This document shows positions 9,018 to 16,977 of a stretch of DNA of 64,000 nt, piece after piece (positions within the stretch are counted from its first letter, which is position 1; every line of letters starts with the position of its first letter). A program made the translations under genes and the position numbers. The notes beneath the pieces are model-generated. The model was not told the DNA's origin and did no database searches. It worked only from the letters and a program-made list of their open reading frames with translations. The stretch spans positions 248,001 to 312,000 of the forward strand of contig CAVWAL010000024.1 of the NCBI GenBank assembly GCA_963752935.1, given 5' to 3'. This DNA is from RI-153 sp963752935. Lineage in GTDB: Bacteria; Chloroflexota; Anaerolineae; Caldilineales; Caldilineaceae.

Positions 9018-10835
9018 CTACGGTCTTTCTACTACAATCGTCCATGGGCCATCGGCAATCACGCTGACAAAGTAAGTGCCATTGGCCTCCAGAGTGATCG
9101 TCTTTTCGGTGCTGATGGGTCCGGTGCCGCTGGCAAGGATATCAATGTTGCGCCCAATGCTGCTGAGTAGTTGCAGGCTGTAGGTGCCCTGGCCGGTGTG
9201 GTTGATGCGGAAGCGCAGCGGCTCGGCTGATAGCACAAACGGATCGGTAAAGCTCTGTCCCTGGCCCTGGAAACGATAGAGTTCGTTGGCCGAAGGAGCC
9301 ATTGTCGGTGCGGGCGGTGGAATTTCCTTGCCGGTGTCGTCGAAGAAACGGTTGTCCTTGAAGACGATGCCGGTACACTGCACGCTGTCGCCGATGGTGT
9401 ACGTCCACACAGGCGAAACCGGCGTCAACGGGCCAAAGCCTGTGGAAGGGTTCTGTCCGCCGGTGGGCACGCCGTCTTCAGGGCAGGGCACCACATAGAT
9501 GCGTACCGTGGTGCCGCGTTTGCCGGGCAAATTGCCAAAGGGTGCGAATCCCCATTTGCCTTCGGTGGCGCCGTCACAGCCGGTGCATTTGGTGTTGCGT
9601 GGTCCTTCGTAGGCTACATGTACACAGGCGCCGTTTAATGGATCGCCACTTTTGGTGAGAACCTGGCCTTCAAAGTAGGTCATCGCTTCGTTTGGATCGC
9701 AGCGCCCCGCAGTGGACAGGAGGAACGGGAAGAAAGGCGTGGGCACTGGGGGTGGCGGCGCCGGTGTTGGTGTGGGCACCTGGGGCGGCAGAGGCGTTGG
9801 CGACGGCGGAATGATCGATGCCACGGCAATACTATCCACCGAGACGGCGTTGGCCAGCGCAGCGTAGACCCAGCCGGTCTGGCCCTGATAGTCCACCTGC
9901 CACCGATCACGGGCAGAAGTGCTGGCCGTCACCCGGTACACGTCTCCTGCCAGCATAGTCCCCAGCACATCGTAGGATGTCCCCGGTCCGCTGCGCACAT
10001 TTACCTGCTGCGCAATTTGCACCTGTGGAAAGGGCGTCGGCGTGATCGTGGCAGGCAGCGGAGTCGGCGTCACCGTGGCAAAGGTGACGGCGTCTGCGGT
10101 CAGCCCGTAGCGAAAGACCCTAAACGGAAAGCCATCGGCGAGCAGTGAAAGACGGAACTCCAGCCCGGCGTACTCGCTGGGATCGGTGAACCGATGGCGT
10201 CGACAGTCGGTGCCGCCGCCGGGGAGTTCGTAGTATTGCAGGTCATCCAGGCCACGCAGATCATGCAGGGGAAAGGGACCGTACCGTTCGAAGACAAATT
10301 CGCCATCGTAGATCACCAGTTCAGCGTCGACGTCATCTAGCCGATCGAGCCTGACCGCATCCGCCCCGTTCAATCGAAACGACAGGTAGGCGCAGCCTAA
10401 GCCAGGACCACGCACCGCGTCAGGATAGGCGATCTGCCAACGCATGCTGTCCGGGCTGTCGTCGATGTCAATGTCCAGAGCCAGGGCGGGGTGCGGCGTA
10501 GGCGTCGCTGTGGATTCAGGTAACGACTGTCCACCCAGGGCGGCGAGGGTGAGGCTGCCGTCATCGTCTGGGGTAGGCTCACCTGTCGTGGACTCGGCGC
10601 CGGCGGCTACAAAGGGAAGCCGATCTGCCCAGTTCACCACGCCTGCACGCCAGCCCGGCACCAGCGCGATCAATATCAGCGCAACGAGTACTCCGATCAC
10701 GATTGTTGCTATGACGAAACGCAGCCAGGGTGGTCGCTCCGCCTTGGGCGAGGGCAGGTAGGCGTCACCGGAAGGTTGATCGGGTCTGGTAATTTCGATT
10801 GGTGGTGTTCCTGTCGGTGGTGGGAGAGAGGCCAT
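9018..10835 (-). CDS. Membrane-anchored SH3-domain surface protein
   Basis: A 605-residue protein. A cytoplasmic Pro-rich N-terminus (1-37) is followed by one membrane helix (~38-60, VIATIVIGVLVALILIALVP), so most of the chain is outside. An unassigned beta domain with two cysteines comes next (~110-255). A Thr/Pro linker precedes a bacterial SH3 domain (~270-335: VNVRSGPGTSYDVLGTM then WQVDYQGQTGWVYAALA). After a Pro/Thr stalk comes a Cys-containing region resembling carboxypeptidase-regulatory-like beta sandwiches (GQVLTKSGDPLNGACVHV) and a C-terminal beta domain resembling pre-peptidase C-terminal domains. SH3 domains of this type bind peptidoglycan or wall ligands. No enzyme motif is visible, so an adhesive or sensory envelope role is inferred. 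Confidence 0.8.
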   Translation of the reverse strand: MASLPPPTGTPPIEITRPDQPSGDAYLPSPKAERPPWLRFVIATIVIGVLVALILIALVPGWRAGVVNWADRLPFVAAGAESTTGEPTPDDDGSLTLAALGGQSLPESTATPTPHPALALDIDIDDSPDSMRWQIAYPDAVRGPGLGCAYLSFRLNGADAVRLDRLDDVDAELVIYDGEFVFERYGPFPLHDLRGLDDLQYYELPGGGTDCRRHRFTDPSEYAGLEFRLSLLADGFPFRVFRYGLTADAVTFATVTPTPLPATITPTPFPQVQIAQQVNVRSGPGTSYDVLGTMLAGDVYRVTASTSARDRWQVDYQGQTGWVYAALANAVSVDSIAVASIIPPSPTPLPPQVPTPTPAPPPPVPTPFFPFLLSTAGRCDPNEAMTYFEGQVLTKSGDPLNGACVHVAYEGPRNTKCTGCDGATEGKWGFAPFGNLPGKRGTTVRIYVVPCPEDGVPTGGQNPSTGFGPLTPVSPVWTYTIGDSVQCTGIVFKDNRFFDDTGKEIPPPAPTMAPSANELYRFQGQGQSFTDPFVLSAEPLRFRINHTGQGTYSLQLLSSIGRNIDILASGTGPISTEKTITLEANGTYFVSVIADGPWTIVVERP

Positions 10836-11004
10836 GAGTACTTACCCGTGAATGTGTCCGCCGCGTTGACGGGACCATTGTATCATGGAAGGGCCGCGCC
10901 GCAGCAAGTGTGATCTGCTTATAGGGTGTCATCCAGGTTGGGGCAAGTTTGACTTTCCCGCCACGGTGCTGCCCCAAATCTGAATCGGGCCGCCGCTTGT
11001 CTGC

Positions 11005-11676
11005 TCATGCGCCTTCTTGGCGGCGAAAGTTGCGCCAGAAGGGTGCAGACAACAACGAGGCATGCAGCAGACGATCCAATTTGGGGTCGGCTATGTTGAG
11101 GCGCTGCCTTTCGTGGATCGCCATCCACAGCGCTTCCGCCAGGTAGCTATGTGGATCGTGGCGCGCTGCCTCAGAAGTGCCATATCCCAGCGCGAAGAGC
11201 GCAGCGATCTCCTCGCCGACACGCTGCCAGCGCGGGCACCGTCCTCCTCCTTCCGAAAGCCAGGGGCCGGTGGGGTCGCCATTACAGCCCAACAGGTGAT
11301 CGAGTGGCAACAACGCCAGGAGAGCCGCCTGCCGCGGTTGATGCACGACTCGACGCATCGGCACCAACGCCGTCGCCGCTAGAGCGCGGTCACCGGTGGC
11401 GCGCGCATCGATGCAGTAGCCCTCATCCGCTGCCGTGATCAGCACGTGTCCACGTGGTTGCGCTGCCCACCAGAGGAACAACTCATCGGGTAGACCCGTC
11501 CACTGGGCGATGAGACGCAAGGCCGCCGACCAGGGCGACGACAGCCGTTCCTGAATGTCTCCACGGCTGTGCGCCAGCGCGCCGCGCTCTACATGGATCT
11601 TGTGTTGCAGCAGAGCGAGCTGTCCGGGCGTCCAGCGCTCATCGTTGGGCGGCGGGCGATGGATGGTGGTCATCAC
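11005..11676 (-). CDS. Hypothetical protein
   Basis: A 223-residue soluble protein, rich in Leu, Ala, Arg and Trp, mostly helical by composition. Notable motifs are LFLWWAAQPRGHVLITAADEGYCIDARATGD near the middle and a Gly-rich EGGGRCPRW stretch. No signal peptide, membrane helix or known catalytic motif is visible. The start MMTTIHRPP could be either ATG. It is transcribed away from the PspC gene, with a 138-base shared upstream region. I do not recognise the family. Confidence 0.6.
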   Translation of the reverse strand: MMTTIHRPPPNDERWTPGQLALLQHKIHVERGALAHSRGDIQERLSSPWSAALRLIAQWTGLPDELFLWWAAQPRGHVLITAADEGYCIDARATGDRALAATALVPMRRVVHQPRQAALLALLPLDHLLGCNGDPTGPWLSEGGGRCPRWQRVGEEIAALFALGYGTSEAARHDPHSYLAEALWMAIHERQRLNIADPKLDRLLHASLLSAPFWRNFRRQEGA

Positions 11677-11814
11677 TTGAACGAATTATTCAGAGTTGTC
11701 TGATTCACGCGAAACTTTCCGGCGGGGGCTGCGTATTGTTGAATGAACGATATCGTACGCAAGGATAAATTCTAAACAAAGCGCTGACTTCTGAGTGTAC
11801 AGTGAGGAAAGAAA

Positions 11815-12864
11815 ATGAGCAATGCCAATCGTTCCCAGGCGCAAAGTTCGGACTATGCCGACAGCCTGCCGGAACCGACCATGACGAACGAGCAAAGCGG
11901 TGCGATTCCCCAGGGATCGGACCTTCAGCCGGAAACCAATACTATCAACGTGATAAACAGCGTGATCGATAAGGAGACTTCAATGCAGCAGAGTGCTACG
12001 CGCGTAGGGGCGGAACCCTCCCTGGAGGCCGAATCTGTAGAGACAGTGAATGTTCGCAGTGAGCGAGACGAGTCAGCACAGAGCACAGTCCGTGCACCAC
12101 TGTACCGTCACCCCACGCATCAGATCCTGGGCGGTGTCTGTGGCGGACTCGCCGAGTATCTTAATCTCGACCCGGTGCTTGTGCGTCTGCTCTGGGTGGT
12201 CATGACGATTCCCACGGCAGGAGCGGGTTTCCTGGCCTACATCGTCCTCTGGTTACTGTTGCCGGTTGGCACGGCCAGGGGTGGACAGCACGAGCCGGCA
12301 GCGCTGAATTTCAACGAAAGCAGCATTCGGCGGGCGGGCAGTGTCCTGGTGATCATCGGTGGGCTGTGGTTGCTGGCCAATGTCGGCATCCTGCCCTGGA
12401 TCTGGAACGCGTTCTGGTCGGTCATGTCCGTCGTCTTCTGGCCGGCCCTGCTGATCGGCGCCGGTCTTCTCCTGCTCAAGAATCAAAAGGAATGGCGGGT
12501 AGGCTTTGGTGAATGGCGCAGCCGAATGCGTGTCAAGATGCCTCAGGCGTCGAACCCGGTCCGTATTGACCGCGAGTCGGTGCGCAATGGGCTGCGTAGT
12601 GCACAACAGCGCATCCCGCTCAAGCGCAGCCGCACGGATCGCCTCTGGTTAGGCGTTGCCGGCGGCATGGCGCAGAGTCTGCGTCTGGATGCCAACCTGA
12701 TCCGCCTGTTCTGGATTCTGTTCTCGCTGGGCACCATGGGCTTTGGTGTGCTGCTCTATGCCGTCCTCGGCGCCGTGCTGCCGGTGCGCACAGTTGATGT
12801 AACATCCATCGACTACAGCGACGAAGCCAAGCACGTTCAGATCATCGACAGCAGTGCCAAGTAG
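11815..12864 (+). CDS. Membrane protein with two PspC domains
   Basis: A 349-residue protein. The first ~95 residues are polar and probably disordered. The first PspC domain (~98-150) reads RHPTHQILGGVCGGLAEYLNLDP followed by a helix pair ending WLLLPVG. A central membrane region (~170-225) resembles LiaI/LiaF-like helices. A second PspC domain follows (~278-330: DRLWLGVAGGMAQSLRLDANLIR). PspC proteins take part in envelope-stress sensing; two domains plus a LiaF-like middle suggest a stress sensor at the membrane. The start is well supported by GAGGAAAG before the ATG. A strong terminator lies 60 bases after the stop. Confidence 0.9.
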   Translation: MSNANRSQAQSSDYADSLPEPTMTNEQSGAIPQGSDLQPETNTINVINSVIDKETSMQQSATRVGAEPSLEAESVETVNVRSERDESAQSTVRAPLYRHPTHQILGGVCGGLAEYLNLDPVLVRLLWVVMTIPTAGAGFLAYIVLWLLLPVGTARGGQHEPAALNFNESSIRRAGSVLVIIGGLWLLANVGILPWIWNAFWSVMSVVFWPALLIGAGLLLLKNQKEWRVGFGEWRSRMRVKMPQASNPVRIDRESVRNGLRSAQQRIPLKRSRTDRLWLGVAGGMAQSLRLDANLIRLFWILFSLGTMGFGVLLYAVLGAVLPVRTVDVTSIDYSDEAKHVQIIDSSAK

Positions 12865-12924
12865 TAGTCTAGGGGTCAATCTCTGAGTGGATATCAGGGT
12901 AAAGTAATTGATTTTGAGGTCGGG

Positions 12925-12963
12925 GTTGCGTGTTACGCGGTGCGTAGCACGCAACTTCTTTTT
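12925..12963 (+). terminator. Intrinsic terminator after the PspC gene
   Basis: A 14-bp stem (GTTGCGTGTTACGC pairing with 12942-12955, one G-U pair) with a 3-base loop is followed directly by TTCTTTTT. Confidence 0.85.
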
Positions 12964-13079
12964 GTGGTCTGGCTGTGGCGGTAAGTCGTCTGCGCCTGAC
13001 CTACCCCCAGGCTGAGATACACCCACTTCTTTGGGTGTGTCCTAGATTATTGGGTGGGTCCATGTCTACCGGGAAGCCA

Positions 13080-13141
13080 CGACGGATGGACACGGAGGTC
13101 CATCCCTACATGTAGGGACCGGCCTCCGTGCCGGTCCGTCG
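13080..13141. repeat. Nested palindromic element
   Basis: The 62-base element is an imperfect palindrome centred on CCCTACATGTAGGG. Each arm holds its own small inverted repeat: TGGAC/GTCCA around ACGGAG on the left, CCGGC/GCCGG around CTCCGT on the right. The arm-internal differences are matched so that each arm still pairs with itself. Between the PspC terminator and this element there is only a short hairpin (13019-13038), and no gene is visible in 12865-13321. Confidence 0.7.
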
Positions 13142-13246
13142 TGCGTCGCTGCCCTGAAGATCGGAACCGAAAAACTTGGGACGCACCCACTTCTTTCTGA
13201 GGTTTGCCACCATCCTCAACCTAAGCGACAATTATGTTGATAGGTC

Positions 13247-13283
13247 GCACAGGGTTCAGGTGCAGCGCACCTGAACCCTGTGC
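13247..13283. repeat. Perfect 17-bp hairpin upstream of a small gene
   Basis: GCACAGGGTTCAGGTGC, loop AGC, then the exact reverse complement. It ends 38 bases before the ATG of the YtxH-like gene and could lie in its leader or act as a boundary element. No U-tract follows. Confidence 0.7.
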
Positions 13284-13321
13284 CGGATACAACAGTGCGC
13301 ATATCACAAACGAGGATGAAC

Positions 13322-13555
13322 ATGAGCAAGAGTGTCAACTTTTTTATCGGAACGGTATTGGGCATTGCAGTCGGCGTTGCGGCCGGCTATGTGCTGGCGC
13401 CGGCGCGGCAGACGACCTTTGATCGCACGTATCAGTCCCGGCTGGATAAAGCACTCGAAGAAGGGCGAAAGGCCGCTGCCCAGCGCGAAGCAGAGTTGCG
13501 CGCCGAGTTTGAACAGGCGAAACGGCTGAGGAAACCGGGCCAAGCGGGCCTTTGA
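13322..13555 (+). CDS. Small YtxH-like membrane protein
   Basis: 77 residues. The ATG at 13322 is chosen because GAGG lies eight bases upstream; an in-frame ATG at 13280 lies in a hairpin. An N-terminal membrane helix (~6-27, NFFIGTVLGIAVGVAAGYVLAPA) ends in LAPAR, as in YtxH proteins, which have a glycine-rich helix ending LxAPxSG. A charged coiled-coil-like helix (~35-70, with KALEEGRKAAAQREAELRAE) follows. YtxH proteins are stress-associated and of unknown mechanism. It is convergent with mutM. Confidence 0.7.
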   Translation: MSKSVNFFIGTVLGIAVGVAAGYVLAPARQTTFDRTYQSRLDKALEEGRKAAAQREAELRAEFEQAKRLRKPGQAGL

Positions 13556-13568
13556 GTGTGCGTCGGGA

Positions 13569-14393
13569 TCAACGCTGACAGGACGGGCAGAAGTGTGTGC
13601 TGCGTTGTGCCAGGACCACCCGCTGCACCGGCGCGCCGCAGGCTGGGCAGGGTAACCCCGTACGACGGAAGACCTGATGCACATCCTGTGCTGCGCCGGG
13701 AATACCGTCAGGTGGTGCGTAGTTTTGTGGTCCGTTGCCCAGCGAACTACCGCGCAGATCGATCCCCGTTTGGAGAACGAAGCGTACTGCCTCGTAAAGA
13801 CGTGCCACCTCGCCGGTAGTCAACTGGCCACCACTGCGCCGGGGATCGATGCCGGCGCGAAAGAGCGCTTCATCCGCGTAGATGTTTCCCACACCGGCCA
13901 CAATCGACTGATCAAGCAAAAGCGCCTTGACCGATGCTTTCCTGTCGGCGAGTTTGACGCCCAGTGCGTCGGGCGAAAAGTCTGGGCCTAGTGGCTCTGG
14001 CCCCAATTTGCCGATCACATGGTTCACGTCGCCGGTCAACCAGATGCGTCCGAACTTGCGCTGATCGCGGTAGTGGAGCCGATCTCCGCTATCCAGATCG
14101 AGGACGAGATGGGTATGTTTGTCCACGCTGACGTCGGCGGGCTGCAGACGTACTTCGCCCGTCATGCGCAGGTGGATGATAAGGGTTTCGTCGCTGTCCA
14201 GCCCGAAGAGCATATACTTTCCACGACGGCCGAAATTGTCAAAACGCCGGTCGCGGATCAAGGTAGCGAAGCGTTGGGCATCTGGCTGGGCCACAATGCG
14301 TGGCCAATAGACCTGGGCGCCGACCACAACCCTTCCTTGCAGTTGGGGGGTCAGCACCCGTATGTAGGTTTCGACTTCGGGTAGCTCAGGCAC
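13569..14393 (-). CDS. mutM: Formamidopyrimidine-DNA glycosylase MutM (Fpg)
   Basis: Base-excision repair enzyme that removes 8-oxoguanine and formamidopyrimidines and cuts the abasic site. The 274 residues start MPELPEVET, which gives the catalytic Pro2 and Glu3. The conserved lysine lies in FGRRGKYML. The DNA-intercalating region and helix-two-turn-helix (LDQSIVAGVGNIYADEALFRAGIDP) are intact, and the C-terminal zinc finger is CPACGAP...CPSC. Length is normal for the family. The start overlaps the 3' end of the anti-sigma-tail reading frame by eight bases, so mutM appears to be the last gene of the ECF-sigma operon. Confidence 0.95.
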   Translation of the reverse strand: MPELPEVETYIRVLTPQLQGRVVVGAQVYWPRIVAQPDAQRFATLIRDRRFDNFGRRGKYMLFGLDSDETLIIHLRMTGEVRLQPADVSVDKHTHLVLDLDSGDRLHYRDQRKFGRIWLTGDVNHVIGKLGPEPLGPDFSPDALGVKLADRKASVKALLLDQSIVAGVGNIYADEALFRAGIDPRRSGGQLTTGEVARLYEAVRFVLQTGIDLRGSSLGNGPQNYAPPDGIPGAAQDVHQVFRRTGLPCPACGAPVQRVVLAQRSTHFCPSCQR

Positions 14394-15213
14394 GGTCAGT
14401 TCGATTCAGCCTATCCCGGCGCGGACTGCGTTGACGGCTGATCAGCCACATCACGAAGAGGGCCAACGCAAGTGCCAGCGTGGCTATCTGCACCACCTGC
14501 CACCAATTCCAGCCTGGGGAAGGGGGCGCAACCGGTTCGATCGGGGCCGTTTCGTAGGCCGGTACAGGCTCACCGGAGCGGGCGAGATCCGCAGCATTGC
14601 CCTCGCCGGATTCAGAGACAGTTTCGTCGACGGTTTCGTCGGCGGCTTCGAGTTCGGCATTGGCGGCGGCAATTGACTCACCCGGCGCGGGCAGGGTGGG
14701 CTGCGGTTGCGGGGTCGCCGCTGATTCTTCCGGTTCGTCGGATTCGGAGACCGCAGCGCTGCTCTCTGCCTCGGCACTGGTGGCGGCGTCGCCCTCGGCA
14801 GCGGATGGAGCCAGCGAGCGCGTCGTAGTTAGCTCCGCCGCCGGTGCCTCTGCGGGTTCGTCTGCCGTTTCCGCCGCCGGTGCGTCTGCCGCTGGAGCAG
14901 GAAGATCGAGGGCGACGATGGCGGCCGGCGCTTCTTCGTTTGCCGCCGCCGATTCGTCTGTTTCTGTAATGCTGAACGGTTCACCCTCGGCCGGCGCTGC
15001 TTTGGCTGTGGCAGCGTCGTCGATTTCTGCGTCTTCTGCTGCTGACTCCATCAGCGTGGTTTCAAGTGTCAGCGCCCGCATACTGCTGGGATCGGGGGTT
15101 CCGGCCGGCGGCGCCTCGACGTAGCGTGCCACAGGCGCCGATTCTGGACGCTCATTGGCGGTTCCGCCGGCTGTCGTATCGCTGCCCGGTTCATCCGCTA
15201 CCCGAGAAGACAT
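14386..15213 (-). CDS. Ala/Glu/Pro-rich protein with C-terminal membrane helix, probably the tail of the anti-sigma factor
   Basis: A 275-residue reading frame of very low complexity (Ala, Glu, Ser, Pro, Thr) with one membrane helix near the end (~236-260, WWQVVQIATLALALALFVMWLI) and a basic tail (RQRSPRRDRLNR). It overlaps the upstream anti-sigma frame by 23 bases. Its frame stays open upstream to about 15250 with the same composition (TPAPVSGESAETSV). Removing one G from the GGGG at 15245-15248 (plus strand) would fuse it to the anti-sigma factor. I therefore read it as the second half of one ~490-residue protein with both ends in the cytoplasm and a long acidic outside loop. A separate gene starting at 15213 is possible. 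Confidence 0.55.
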   Translation of the reverse strand: MSSRVADEPGSDTTAGGTANERPESAPVARYVEAPPAGTPDPSSMRALTLETTLMESAAEDAEIDDAATAKAAPAEGEPFSITETDESAAANEEAPAAIVALDLPAPAADAPAAETADEPAEAPAAELTTTRSLAPSAAEGDAATSAEAESSAAVSESDEPEESAATPQPQPTLPAPGESIAAANAELEAADETVDETVSESGEGNAADLARSGEPVPAYETAPIEPVAPPSPGWNWWQVVQIATLALALALFVMWLISRQRSPRRDRLNRTDRA

Positions 15214-15853
15214 GACAGACGTCTCCGCTGATTCGCCGGATACAGGGGCCGGCGTCTTCGGCGACCGGCGTTTCGCCGGCTGGTGCTTCGGCGGCCGGCC
15301 CTGAGTCTGCTGACATAGATTCGGCGGACATTGTCTGTCCGCCGGATGTCATGGCCGCCCCATCCGCTTGTGTATCCATTGCAGACGGTTGTAGCGCAAT
15401 AGTTTGTTCAGAAGGGGCGCTCATCGGCGCCATGCTGCCGGCGCTAAAAAGGGTGGCGCGGCCGACTGTCAGCACAATGAAGAGGGCCGCCGCCAGCGCA
15501 GAGGCGTTGCGTAGGGCCAGATTGCCGCCGTTCAAAAACAGCAGCAGACGTTGCCAAAACAATGGTCTGTTGCGCGGGTTCGACGTCAGGCCAGTGCTGT
15601 GTTTTCGGCGTGCGAACAACACATCCGCCACTTGATCTTCCTGAATCACAAACGATCGCGATAGAGGAATAGCAGGCAGAGCGTGGAGTAACGCTACCGT
15701 CTGACGCAAGGTCTCGACCTGCCAGGCGATCTCGGGATCGCTGGCGATAGCATACTCGATCTGCTGCTGCTCGGCCGCCGTCACATCACCGTCGATGTAG
15801 GCGGAGAGCAGTTCATCTGTAATTGGGTTCTGATACGATTCGTTCATATGCAT
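15191..15853 (-). CDS. Anti-sigma factor, probably truncated by a frameshift
   Basis: The 220-residue frame starts with an anti-sigma fold (~10-65: TDELLSAYIDGDVTAAEQQQIEYAIASDPEI), which resembles zinc-binding anti-sigma domains but lacks the HxxxCxxC ligands. A membrane helix (~115-135, ASALAAALFIVLTVG) and a Ser/Ala/Met-rich outside part follow. The last ~15 residues (PCIRRISGDVCHVFSGSG) differ sharply in composition from what precedes them, as expected after a frameshift at 15245-15248. It lies 140 bases downstream of the ECF sigma gene, the usual position for the protein that holds the sigma factor at the membrane. Confidence 0.7.
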   Translation of the reverse strand: MHMNESYQNPITDELLSAYIDGDVTAAEQQQIEYAIASDPEIAWQVETLRQTVALLHALPAIPLSRSFVIQEDQVADVLFARRKHSTGLTSNPRNRPLFWQRLLLFLNGGNLALRNASALAAALFIVLTVGRATLFSAGSMAPMSAPSEQTIALQPSAMDTQADGAAMTSGGQTMSAESMSADSGPAAEAPAGETPVAEDAGPCIRRISGDVCHVFSGSG

Positions 15854-15993
15854 TCAGGATGGCGGCTGCCGGTTGGCTGGATTTTGGCAATCAGACGCCA
15901 ACAGTCAACAGCTCGGCTTAGTTGGCATGGTCCTCTACCGTAACGATCCTCTGCCTTAACAGCTAGGGCGAGGGGTAGAGAGGCGCTCGCGAG

Positions 15994-16584
15994 TTACTCT
16001 TCACTATGACGAAAGCCTGACGGCAAAAGTTCCGGGTGCTGAATCAGGTAGTCTCGAACCTTCATTCGCGCCCGACTGATGCGTGATTTCACAGTGCCGA
16101 TGGCCACGCCTGTGATTTCGGCGATTTCTTCGTAACTGTAGCCCTCCACATCGCAGAGAACGATGCTTGCCCGCTGGTCTTCGGGCAAACTTCTGATAGC
16201 GACTGTGATCAGGCCGGCCAACTCCTGGCGCTCGACGTACTGCTGGGGGGATTCGCGGGTATCGGTGAGGGCAGGAATGTATTCGTTTTCAACAGGGATA
16301 CTATCTAAACTATCCGTTTTGCGTCGTTGCCGAGCGCGTAGCACATCGTAACAGGTATTGGTGACAATTCGCATCAGCCAGCTCTTGAAGCTGCCGCCGC
16401 GGAAACTGTCCAGGGCCCGATACGCCTTGATAAAGCTATCTTGCACGGCATCTCCGGACGCGTCTGTATCATCCAACAGACGGTAGGCAACGCTGTAGGC
16501 AAGTCCTTGATAGTCGACGACCAACTGGTTGAACGCGTTCAAATCGCCGTTTAGTGAACGTTCAATTAGGGACTGCTCATCCAT
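15994..16584 (-). CDS. ECF-type RNA polymerase sigma factor (RpoE/SigW-like)
   Basis: About 196 residues from the ATG at 16584; a TTG at 16611 in frame is an alternative. Region 2 is visible early (DYQGLAYSVAYRLLDDTDASGDAVQDSFIKAYRALDSFR, then SFKSWLMRIVTNTCYDVLR). Region 4 is near the C-terminus (LPEDQRASIVLCDVEGYSYEEIAEITGVAIGTVKSRISRARMKVRDYL). This is a typical group IV sigma factor directing RNA polymerase to stress promoters. It is followed by a membrane anti-sigma factor and mutM on the same strand, so oxidative or envelope stress is a plausible signal, as an inference from neighbours only. Confidence 0.9.
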   Translation of the reverse strand: MDEQSLIERSLNGDLNAFNQLVVDYQGLAYSVAYRLLDDTDASGDAVQDSFIKAYRALDSFRGGSFKSWLMRIVTNTCYDVLRARQRRKTDSLDSIPVENEYIPALTDTRESPQQYVERQELAGLITVAIRSLPEDQRASIVLCDVEGYSYEEIAEITGVAIGTVKSRISRARMKVRDYLIQHPELLPSGFRHSEE

Positions 16585-16760
16585 GGGATGGTATCGCTCA
16601 ATAATTGCCAAAGTGGCAGGTTTGTTTACGTTTGCGTGCAGGTCCTATACGGGGGACGTACGCCGCAGCGAGCCGGCATCTGCTCTCTGGTCGCCACGCC
16701 CTCCGAGAAGTCCCCGCCACTTTCGCCTTTGGAATGAGATGCGCTAAAGTGCCTGCATAC

Positions 16761-16790
16761 TTGACGAAGTCATTCTAGTCCAATTATACT
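16761..16790 (+). promoter_or_regulatory. Sigma-70-type promoter of tRNA-Leu
   Basis: TTGACG (16761-16766), 18-base spacer, TATACT (16785-16790), ending eight bases before the tRNA 5' end. Confidence 0.75.
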
Positions 16791-16798
16791 TCATCTAT

Positions 16799-16881
<83 letters not shown>

Positions 16882-16977
16882 CTGGTACAAAATGGGGCGG
16901 TCTGTCCTTCGTGGCAGACCGCTGCTGTGTCTGGCATTGTCCATTCTGCAGCGAAAGGATTCCGTGCATTATAGCAA

